Shown here: positions 50,481-58,108 of the stretch, piece after piece | How positions within the stretch are numbered: position 1 is the stretch's first letter | How the letters are laid out: every line of letters begins with the position of its first letter | Assembly (NCBI RefSeq): GCF_015461835.1 | Contig: NZ_JACOPX010000008.1 | Location: forward strand, 248,001 to 312,000 | Reading direction: 5' to 3' | DNA: 64,000 nucleotides | DNA from: Pseudomonas neuropathica | GTDB lineage: Bacteria; Pseudomonadota; Gammaproteobacteria; Pseudomonadales; Pseudomonadaceae | Position numbers and translations under genes: made by a program | The notes under the pieces: model-generated | The model's input: only the letters and a program-made list of their open reading frames with translations | What the model was told of the DNA's origin: nothing | Databases searched by the model: none

Positions 50481-50567
50481 CAACAGCTCCAAATGTTAAC
50501 CAGTGAAGTGAGCTCGGCTGTATGCCGAGACCACCGCACGTTAGCGACAGAGGGCCAGTGACGAATG

Positions 50568-50581
50568 TAGGAAAATTCGCA
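50568..50581. promoter_or_regulatory. BvgA-like box upstream of the lipoprotein operon
   Basis: TAGGAAA/ATTCGCA, 87 bp before the start codon. The left heptad is perfect. Confidence 0.65.
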
Positions 50582-50610
50582 AGAACGACAGGGAAAATGG
50601 AAATAGGTTG

Positions 50611-53600
50611 CTACGCCAGACGCTCATCCAGTTGTGCCGCCAAACGCTCCATCGATTGCTGCAAGGCATCCACCGCTTCGGTCAGAACCTGCGTGTCGAG
50701 ACCTTCGCTGGCAACTTCCAGCGCTTCACAAGCCTGGATCAGTGAGTGCGCCTTGATAATGCGTGCGCCGCCCTTGACCCGGTGGGCCAGATTGGCGAGC
50801 CCGGGCATATCGTGCTGGGTAAACAGGCGCATCAGTTTGGCCATGTCCTGTGCATTGCTCGTGGCCAGATCGCTCAACAGACTGTTGATCGACGCAGGAT
50901 CACCGCGCGTCAGTTGTTCGAGGCTGCCCAGATCGATGTCACCGGTAACAGCCCCCTCGCCGTGTTCTTCGGTGGGCGAACGCGGTCGTGGAACGACGGC
51001 CGCCAGACGCAGGTTCAGATCCTTGAGGCTGATCGGCTTGAACAGGCAGTCGTCCATGCCGGCCTCGGCGCAACGATCCTTCTCTTCGGCCAGCGCATTG
51101 GCGGTGAACCCCAAAACCAGACTGCGCGGCAAACCTCGCGCGGCCTCTTCATCGCGGATCGCCCGTGCCAGTTCGTAGCCATTCATGATCGGCATGTTGC
51201 AGTCGGTGATGACCACGTCGAACGTCTGGTTGCGCCAGGCACGCAGGCCATGGGCGCCGTCCTCGGCATCCGTCACCCGATGGCCCAGATAACTCAACTG
51301 TTGTGACAACAGCAGGCGGTTGGCCGGGTAGTCGTCGATCACCAGAATATTCAGACAGTGACTGGCCCGCAGTGCCTGGTTTTCGTCGACCGGCGCGGCG
51401 TCCAGAGGGTCGAGTGTCGGTAGATTCAACCGCACCTCGATCTGTGTACCCTGCCCCAACTCGCTGGTCAGCGTGAGGCTGCCGCCCATCATCTCGCACA
51501 GCGTGCGACTGATCATCAGGCCTAATCCGGAACCGCCCTGGACGGACTGGCCATGATTACCCGCCTGGGAAAACGGCGTGAACAACTGCGCTTGATCTGC
51601 CAGCGAGATGCCGCGACCGCTGTCCTTTACGCGCAGGCAAAGACTCAGTCGCTCATCGCTGCCGGTTTCGACCTGCACACTCAACATTACGTGCCCTGCG
51701 TCCGTGAACTTGATTGCATTGCTCAACAGGTTCGACAGCACTTGTTTGAAGCGCAGCGGATCGATCAACACATCGACATTGCTCAGGGCGTCCAGATCCA
51801 GTTGCAGACGCAGCTGTTTCTGCCGCGCCAAGCCTTCAAAAATGCGCGCGACCGATTCCACCAGTTCACGCAGATTGGCGCGCTCCGGAGCCAGCGACAG
51901 GCGTCCGGACTCGATCCGCGCAATGTCGAGAATGTCGCCAATCAGATCCAGCAAGCTCCGCGCCGCACCCGAGGCCACTTCAACGGCGAAGCGATCCAGC
52001 ACACCTTGATCGGCTTTTTTCAGTGCCAGTTCGAGCATGCCGATGATGGCGTTCATCGGTGTGCGGATCTCATGGCTCATGGTTGCCAGGAAAGTGGTCT
52101 TGGCGCGGTTGGCGTCATCGGCCACGTCTTTGGCGATCTGCAGTTCCTGCAACAAATGCTGGCGCTCGCTGACATCGATCCAGCCAGCGATCATGCCGTT
52201 GACTGCACCGTCGCTGCCACGATACGGCAGCATCCAGTGGTAGATGGTCAGCGCGCGGCCGTCCGCCAGATTCAGGCTACGGTCCTGGATGCTCGGCAAG
52301 CCGTCCTCCATCACCCGTAGATAATCATCCTGAAACGTCTGTGCCTGCTGCATATCGCTGAGCACGCCGTCCGTGACCAACTTGCCGATGACCGCTTCGC
52401 GCTCGGTACCAAACACTTGCAGATAACCACTGTTGCAGATCACCAGGCGACCTTCGCGATCGCGCACGTAGATCGGATGCGGCGTACCGTCGATCAGCAC
52501 GCGCATGAATTCCATCTGATCGTTCAACGCGATTTCCGCCTGACGGCGCTTGCGCATCAACTGACGCAGATAGGCAATCCAGCCCAACGCCACCAGCAAC
52601 AACACGCCGGCAATCACGAAGCCCTGAATGATCATGCCGCGATTGCGCAGCCAATAACTGTCATCCACCACCACTTCACTGCGCCAGCGGTTGGTCAGCT
52701 CGTCCATTTCTTCCGGGCTGATGCTCAACAAGGCCTTGTCGAGAATCGAGTACAGCTCCAACGCACCGCGATTGGTCGCCAGTGCAATACGTGCCGGCTG
52801 AGTGCCAACGGTGCTGGTGACCTGCAATGTGTCTCTGTATTGACGAGAGATCATATAGCGGGCACTGACCAGCGAGTTGATCGCACCATCAACTTTGCCC
52901 ACCGCGACCATTTCCATGGCTTCGGCAGCATTACCTGCCGGCACCAATTGCACGGTGGGAAATTGTTCGATGAGGTACTCGCGCAAGACGTTGCCACGGA
53001 TCAGCGCCAGGCGTTTGCCGGACAGTTGATCGAGCGTCTTAGGCTCGCTGTCACGGCGCGTGACCAGCACAAACGGGTTGATCAGGTACGGCCGGGTGAA
53101 ACGCAATTCGCCTTCGCGTTCAGTGCTTGGAGTGAAGGCTGCGAGCATGTCGGCCTTGCCGCTGGTGACCTCACCGATCAGGTCGCCCACCGAATCAACG
53201 CGCTGCATATCGAATTGCAAGCCCGTGCGCAGGCTGATCTTGGCCAGCACATCAGCACTGATGCCACGAAACTTTCCCGCTTCATCGACAAAGGTCAACG
53301 GCAGAAAGTTCTCGTTGATCGCGACTTTGATGCGCGGATGGTGATCCAGCCATCGCTGTTCGTTGACGCTGAAATGCAGCCGGTGCTGGCCGGGAATGGC
53401 CACCCCGCCGACGCTCCAGCGCCGTCGGATGCTCATGCGTTCCTCAGCAGGAATCACGTTCAATGCCGCATCGAGAATACGCAACAACCGGGTGTTGTCC
53501 CGAGTCACGGCAAAACTGAAGGGCTGGGTCTCCATGCGCGAAAAATCGCTGAGCTGAACGTTGTTGAGGTAGTTCTTCTTGACCAGGTAATTGGAGCTGA

Positions 53601-54246
53601 GCAGGTCGCCCAGATAGACGTCAGCCTGACCGAATGCCACGGCACCGATTGCCGACAGTGTCGAGGGATACAGTTGCACACTGGCATTAGGGTAAAACGC
53701 CTTGACCGTTTCCGGTGGCAGGTAGTGATAAAGCATTGCCACCCGTTTGCCCGCCAGGTCTTCCGGCAGGTTGTGACTCTCTTCAATGCGCGTCACCAGG
53801 GTCGGGTTATCGTCGGCGTAAGGCGCAGAAATCGCCAGGTCGGGATCCGCTGCTTCAAAACCGTTGGCGGTGCCGATCATATCGATCTGACCGCTCTTCA
53901 GCGCCGCCAGCAAATCCCCACGCGAAGCGTAACGCCGCACTTCGACCTTGACGTGCAGCAGTTGCTCGACCAGTTGCGCGTAATCGGCCGTCAGGCCTTC
54001 GTAATCATTGCCGTTGCCGGTGATCGCAAAAGGCGCGTAATCAGGGCTGCTGTCGCCGAGCAACAGACGCCCCTTGCGGCGCAACCAGCTCCAGTCCGGC
54101 TCATCGAGTGGCACGGCGTACTCGTCGACATCCGATCGACCGAGCAATTGCAATGTATCGGGCTGCGTCGCGGCCATGGCCTGCAGCAACGACATTGAGC
54201 CGAACAGTGCCAGAGCGGCGAGGCAATTTCTGACGAAAGTAATCAT
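50611..54246 (-). CDS. BvgS/RocS-type hybrid sensor kinase 2 (with PAS)
   Basis: A 1211-residue unorthodox kinase: signal sequence, two periplasmic SBP_bac_3 domains (about 55-280, 295-520), a membrane helix (about 539-560), PAS/PAC (about 575-695), HisKA with His725 ([10 protein letters not shown]), HATPase (GSGLGLMIS), a receiver with Asp1015 (ITDCNMP) and an Hpt domain with His1155 (NLAHRVKGG). It is the same type as kinase 1 but keeps the PAS unit found in BvgS. The start codon directly follows the stop of response regulator 2, so the two are coupled. Confidence 0.93.
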   Translation of the reverse strand: MITFVRNCLAALALFGSMSLLQAMAATQPDTLQLLGRSDVDEYAVPLDEPDWSWLRRKGRLLLGDSSPDYAPFAITGNGNDYEGLTADYAQLVEQLLHVKVEVRRYASRGDLLAALKSGQIDMIGTANGFEAADPDLAISAPYADDNPTLVTRIEESHNLPEDLAGKRVAMLYHYLPPETVKAFYPNASVQLYPSTLSAIGAVAFGQADVYLGDLLSSNYLVKKNYLNNVQLSDFSRMETQPFSFAVTRDNTRLLRILDAALNVIPAEERMSIRRRWSVGGVAIPGQHRLHFSVNEQRWLDHHPRIKVAINENFLPLTFVDEAGKFRGISADVLAKISLRTGLQFDMQRVDSVGDLIGEVTSGKADMLAAFTPSTEREGELRFTRPYLINPFVLVTRRDSEPKTLDQLSGKRLALIRGNVLREYLIEQFPTVQLVPAGNAAEAMEMVAVGKVDGAINSLVSARYMISRQYRDTLQVTSTVGTQPARIALATNRGALELYSILDKALLSISPEEMDELTNRWRSEVVVDDSYWLRNRGMIIQGFVIAGVLLLVALGWIAYLRQLMRKRRQAEIALNDQMEFMRVLIDGTPHPIYVRDREGRLVICNSGYLQVFGTEREAVIGKLVTDGVLSDMQQAQTFQDDYLRVMEDGLPSIQDRSLNLADGRALTIYHWMLPYRGSDGAVNGMIAGWIDVSERQHLLQELQIAKDVADDANRAKTTFLATMSHEIRTPMNAIIGMLELALKKADQGVLDRFAVEVASGAARSLLDLIGDILDIARIESGRLSLAPERANLRELVESVARIFEGLARQKQLRLQLDLDALSNVDVLIDPLRFKQVLSNLLSNAIKFTDAGHVMLSVQVETGSDERLSLCLRVKDSGRGISLADQAQLFTPFSQAGNHGQSVQGGSGLGLMISRTLCEMMGGSLTLTSELGQGTQIEVRLNLPTLDPLDAAPVDENQALRASHCLNILVIDDYPANRLLLSQQLSYLGHRVTDAEDGAHGLRAWRNQTFDVVITDCNMPIMNGYELARAIRDEEAARGLPRSLVLGFTANALAEEKDRCAEAGMDDCLFKPISLKDLNLRLAAVVPRPRSPTEEHGEGAVTGDIDLGSLEQLTRGDPASINSLLSDLATSNAQDMAKLMRLFTQHDMPGLANLAHRVKGGARIIKAHSLIQACEALEVASEGLDTQVLTEAVDALQQSMERLAAQLDERLA

Positions 54247-54873
54247 CTAGAGCAGGTTGTTGCGCTTGGCAAAATCGGCGAGGTACACCACCGACTTGAC
54301 GTTGAGTTTCTCGATCAGACGCGTCTTGTAGGTGCTGACGGTTTTGTTGCTCAACAGCATCGCTTCGCCGATTTCCTTGTTGCTCAAACCTTTGGCCAGT
54401 TGCTGCAGGATCGTCAACTCGCGATCCGACAGGCTCTGGATCAGTTCCAGATCGGTGGCCTGGGCATCGCTGCGGCGCACCGAACTGCTGGCCAGATTGG
54501 GGAAGAAGGTATAGCCGTCCATCACCACCTTGATGGCTTTGACCAACTCGTCGAGGTCGTTGGTTTTCGACATGTAGCCGGCTGCGCCAGCCTTCATGCA
54601 GCGCATGGAATAGAACTGTGCCGACTGCGACGTCAGCACGAGGACCTTGCAAGACAGGTTCAGCGCGCGGATACGCGAGATCACCTCCAGGCCGTCGAGC
54701 TTGGGCATGGCGATGTCCAGAATGATCAGGTCGGGGGTATGTTCGCGGGCCAGCTGCACAGCATCGGCACCATTGTCCGCTTCCGCGACGACCTCGAAAT
54801 GTTCGTGTTTCAATAGCATCCTGACCGCAGAGCGAATGAACGGGTGATCGTCCACGATGATCGCTTTATACAT
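54247..54873 (-). CDS. BvgA/RocA-type LuxR-family response regulator 2
   Basis: A 208-residue regulator. The receiver has Asp54 in LIILDIAMPKLDG and the LuxR-type helix-turn-helix reads [17 protein letters not shown], followed by ADFAKRNNLL, very close to the BvgA C-terminus as I recall it. The open frame runs on upstream, but MYKAIIVDDHPF at 54873 is the family start. It is the cognate partner of kinase 2, the next gene. A TAGGA-type box lies 109 bp upstream, consistent with positive autoregulation. Confidence 0.93.
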   Translation of the reverse strand: MYKAIIVDDHPFIRSAVRMLLKHEHFEVVAEADNGADAVQLAREHTPDLIILDIAMPKLDGLEVISRIRALNLSCKVLVLTSQSAQFYSMRCMKAGAAGYMSKTNDLDELVKAIKVVMDGYTFFPNLASSSVRRSDAQATDLELIQSLSDRELTILQQLAKGLSNKEIGEAMLLSNKTVSTYKTRLIEKLNVKSVVYLADFAKRNNLL

Positions 54874-54981
54874 AAGAACCCCTGTAAGACGTTGATCAAC
54901 TACTTGGCAACGCCACAAACAACAATGGGACAGCAGTCCAGATGATTCACGTGTCGAACATACACGAGCACCACAGGAGTG

Positions 54982-54995
54982 TAGGAAAATTCTTG
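54982..54995. promoter_or_regulatory. BvgA-like box upstream of response regulator 2
   Basis: TAGGAAA/ATTCTTG, 108 bp before the start codon. The left heptad is perfect. Confidence 0.68.
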
Positions 54996-55022
54996 AAAAA
55001 CCGTACGGCGCCGCACAAACGA

Positions 55023-56210
55023 TCAGCGCCCGCCCTCCGGCTTCTCCAGCCACTGCAGCAGGTCATGTCCGTTCATGGGGCGGGCCAGGTAATAACCCTG
55101 ACCCATTTCGCACTCCAGCTCGCGCACATGCTCAAGCACCTTCGGGCTGCTGATGCCTTCGATCACCAGATCCATTCCTAACGAACGAGCCAGCACCCTC
55201 GTACTGGCGACCATCGTCCGGTTGCGTTGACGGTCGAGGTGCTGGACAAAACGTCCGTCGAGTTTTATCTGGGTGAACGGCAACTGACACATAAGCTTCA
55301 ACGAGGAAAACCCGACACCGAAATCGTCGACCGCTAATCCGCAGCCGAGCAGGCGCAAACGCACCAGGTTCTCCTGAGTGCCGGGCGGGCAATCGAGCAA
55401 ACCGTTCTCCGCCAATTCAAGCATCAGAACCGATCCGTTGAACCCGTGCCGCTCCAGCGCCCGTTTGATATGTTCCACCAATGCACTGTCAGTCAGTTGT
55501 GAAGCGTGCAGGTTGAACGCCAACTGCAGAGTCATGCCGCGATGGCGCAAAATGCCCAGCAGGCTCAGGCCCTGTTCGAGCAACTGCTTGAACATCTGAT
55601 CGGTCAGGTCATATGCCAGCACAGCGGCGAGAAAGTCACAGGGCAGTAACGTACCGCGCGCCGGGTGCTGCCAACGGACCAGCGCCTCGACACCGATCAC
55701 CGCGCCGCCATGCAATTGAAATTGCGGCTGGAACCACGCCCTAAACTCCCCCAGCGCCAGCCCGCGACGCACTTCATCTTCACCCGGCAGTTCATTGCTT
55801 AACGGTGTCAGCAAGGGAGGTATCCGCCCGCGTTTATAGCGATACAACAGGCGGTTCAACGAACGCAGTTGAACCGGCCGGCTCAGCACCCCGAGCAATT
55901 GCAAACCTGCCAGCGAGGCCATTTGCCCCAGGGCGCGCGTCAGCTCCGGAGGTAACTCGCAGCACAGCAGTACCCCGCGCACCATGCCGCTGTGGCAGGC
56001 AACACGCAAAAACTCCAGACAATCGAGGCCCCGGTCAGTGAGGTCGCAGATCACGATATCGACCCCGCCCTGCAGGTGCATCTGCACCATGGCCTGCTCG
56101 GCATCGGGTGCTTGCAGCACGTCACGCACGCTCAGGCGTTGCAACATCCTGACCAGCACGTTGCGGGCAAACTCATGATTTTCCAGCACCAGAATACGTG
56201 GAGAGGTCAT
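55023..56210 (-). CDS. Receiver-EAL c-di-GMP phosphodiesterase 2 (RocR-like)
   Basis: A 395-residue protein. The receiver keeps the phospho-Asp (IVICDLTDRGLDC), but the acidic pocket reads LENHEF, with Asn for one of the two usual acids, so Mg binding may be altered. The EAL domain (about 150-390) has EALVRW, LELAENGLL, DDFGVGFSSL, IKLDGRFV and VIEGISS. It is the paralogue of the receiver-EAL protein at 45 kb. It sits between the fimbrial operon and the second two-component pair, with its own TAGGA-type box. Confidence 0.88.
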   Translation of the reverse strand: MTSPRILVLENHEFARNVLVRMLQRLSVRDVLQAPDAEQAMVQMHLQGGVDIVICDLTDRGLDCLEFLRVACHSGMVRGVLLCCELPPELTRALGQMASLAGLQLLGVLSRPVQLRSLNRLLYRYKRGRIPPLLTPLSNELPGEDEVRRGLALGEFRAWFQPQFQLHGGAVIGVEALVRWQHPARGTLLPCDFLAAVLAYDLTDQMFKQLLEQGLSLLGILRHRGMTLQLAFNLHASQLTDSALVEHIKRALERHGFNGSVLMLELAENGLLDCPPGTQENLVRLRLLGCGLAVDDFGVGFSSLKLMCQLPFTQIKLDGRFVQHLDRQRNRTMVASTRVLARSLGMDLVIEGISSPKVLEHVRELECEMGQGYYLARPMNGHDLLQWLEKPEGGR

Positions 56211-56296
56211 TTTCCTTTAATCACTCAATTGACCCGGGAGACCGGATAGTGGACTGCGCCAGCAGGGTTGAACGCAGGACTTATCCTGCCTCAATG

Positions 56297-56310
56297 TAGG
56301 AAATTTCCCA
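56297..56310. promoter_or_regulatory. BvgA-like box upstream of receiver-EAL 2
   Basis: TAGGAAA/TTTCCCA, the same sequence as autotransporter box 2, 86 bp before the start codon. Confidence 0.78.
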
Positions 56311-56325
56311 GAGAATAATGCGTCA

Positions 56326-57348
56326 TCAGTAGTAAACGATCTGCACAACCATGATCGCTTCGAACGGTCCGACCTCGGGATTGCCCAGCGACACCACCGA
56401 TGCACTGAACGGCACATCGATATGGCTGACGTCCGCCGGAAAATTCGCCAGAGGGAAAGGCTCGTTGATCTGCACCAGATTGTTGTGGGCATCGCGCACC
56501 TGAATGCCGAACTGGCTGCCGGCGGAAGGCAGGATGTTGTAGAGACCCTGCTGATTGCCGGTCACGAACGTCGCACCGATGTTGATCGCGCTGCTGCACT
56601 TTTTCTCCAGGGCCAGGCTGAAGGGACGCGTCGGATTGGGCGGGGAAAAACCGGTGGTGGTTTTCTGGATCACGCCAAAATCGACAATGCCCGGCTCCGG
56701 CGTCACCGTGACGTCGACCGTGCACGCAGTGCCGACAATGTTCTGCAACCCGGTGAGTTGAAAACGGAAGTTGCCCGCCGGGTTGCTCGGCCCGCCGTTC
56801 AAGCCATAGAGACCGTCGAACTGGAACACGTCGTAGGTGTCTTGCGAAGGGCGCTGCAACGGTAGCAATCCGCGTTTGCGGATCACCACCTGAAACGCAA
56901 TGCTTGGGGTCACCCGCGAACAGCTGAGCATGTCGGCGCCGCTGGTTGCGTCCGGGCAACCACGAGATACGAATCCGCTGTTCACGCCCTGGGTCGGGTT
57001 GGAACTCCAGTCGCCGTCCCAGGCTGTCACGCCGCGATACACCAGACCGAATTCGATGCCCCACGGGGTGGCATTGAGTCCGGCCGGATTGCCGTAGAAG
57101 TAGATCGGGTCGTCTTCCCTGAAATGGATGTCGAAGAGTTTCCAGCAGTCGGCTGGCACCACATGGGTTTTCGAGCGCCAGATGATCGTACCGTCCGGCA
57201 CGGTGTCCGGCACCGACACTGGACCAATGTATTCGCTCAGGTAACTGCCGCCGTCCAGCGACTTGCAGACCATCGCCGAAGCCAACTGCGACACAGCCAT
57301 CAGCACCGCGACTGCGGCCAGTCGAGTCAGTGCAGTAAACAGGTTCAC
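56326..57348 (-). CDS. Fimbrial tip adhesin
   Basis: A 340-residue secreted protein with a signal peptide (cleavage near QLASA, residue 25). The first part (about 26-205) is a Cys-containing receptor-binding-like domain; the second (about 205-340) is pilin-like, with Cys pairs in GTACTVDV and EKKCSSAIN and the C-terminal strand MVVQIVYY for donor-strand exchange. This two-domain size fits a tip adhesin. It is last in the operon and overlaps the chaperone gene by 4 bp. The receptor is unknown. Confidence 0.82.
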   Translation of the reverse strand: MNLFTALTRLAAVAVLMAVSQLASAMVCKSLDGGSYLSEYIGPVSVPDTVPDGTIIWRSKTHVVPADCWKLFDIHFREDDPIYFYGNPAGLNATPWGIEFGLVYRGVTAWDGDWSSNPTQGVNSGFVSRGCPDATSGADMLSCSRVTPSIAFQVVIRKRGLLPLQRPSQDTYDVFQFDGLYGLNGGPSNPAGNFRFQLTGLQNIVGTACTVDVTVTPEPGIVDFGVIQKTTTGFSPPNPTRPFSLALEKKCSSAINIGATFVTGNQQGLYNILPSAGSQFGIQVRDAHNNLVQINEPFPLANFPADVSHIDVPFSASVVSLGNPEVGPFEAIMVVQIVYY

Positions 57349-58079
57349 GGTTTCACGCCTTTGCAGACGTTCGCCACGCAGTTGAACAACGTATCGGACT
57401 GGCCACCGAAGTCATTCATGTTCGACACCCGCAAGGTGCTGAACGCGGTGTTGCTCAGGGCAAACCGCACATTGCCGCGTGGCGCGATCATCACGGTATC
57501 GATCGGCATTCTGGTTTTTTCCGGGCCGGCCAACAGGCCGACCACGGTGATGTGAAACGGTGTCGGGTTATCGACAATGAGTTGTTTCGCCGCCGGGTCG
57601 ATTTTCAGGTTCAGGCCCAGCGCGAGGTCTTCGCCACGCTCACGCTTCACCGCTGCCGGGCGATAGAACAGCTTGATCTTTGACTGCAAAGCAATCTGCA
57701 TCGAATTGACCGCCTGGCTTTTCGGCGGGATCTCGCGAATGTTCAGATAAAACACTGACTCACGATCAGCCGGGAGCGCCAGTTCGGGCAGTTTCACGAT
57801 ACGCAGCACACTGCTTTCATTCGGTTCGATGCGCTGCAACGGTGGCAGGACCATGAAAGGCGAGGTGACTTTCTGGCCACTCTCGTTCTCGATCCATGAC
57901 TGCACAATGAACGGCAGTTGCGGGTTTTTGTTGCTGACTGTGACGCTGACCGATGGTGCACTTTCCTCGAACACCAGACGGGTGCGATCCGGCACCACAG
58001 CGGCGCTGGCCAACAGCGGCAGACCAAGGGCCGCGGCCAGAAACAGACGGTGAGCAGTAAACAAGGCAAAACGAGACAT
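57345..58079 (-). CDS. Periplasmic pili assembly chaperone
   Basis: A 244-residue PapD/FimC-type chaperone with signal peptide (cleavage near LLASAA). Domain 1 keeps DRTRLVFEESAPSVSVTVSN with the conserved Arg, the NESGQ turn and FYLNIREIPP with hydrophobic edge residues. The subunit-binding Lys is probably in SKIKLFYRPAAV. It shields pilins by giving them its G1 strand. MSRFALFT at 58079 is set by GGAG. Gene order usher-chaperone-adhesin. Confidence 0.92.
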   Translation of the reverse strand: MSRFALFTAHRLFLAAALGLPLLASAAVVPDRTRLVFEESAPSVSVTVSNKNPQLPFIVQSWIENESGQKVTSPFMVLPPLQRIEPNESSVLRIVKLPELALPADRESVFYLNIREIPPKSQAVNSMQIALQSKIKLFYRPAAVKRERGEDLALGLNLKIDPAAKQLIVDNPTPFHITVVGLLAGPEKTRMPIDTVMIAPRGNVRFALSNTAFSTLRVSNMNDFGGQSDTLFNCVANVCKGVKP

Positions 58080-58108
58080 GATGACTCCGGGTTTATTGGA
58101 AGACGCGG

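Noticed and set aside
52417..54198. 593-codon plus-strand open frame over sensor kinase 2
   Set aside because: Antisense shadow. The minus-strand frame has all kinase, receiver and Hpt motifs.
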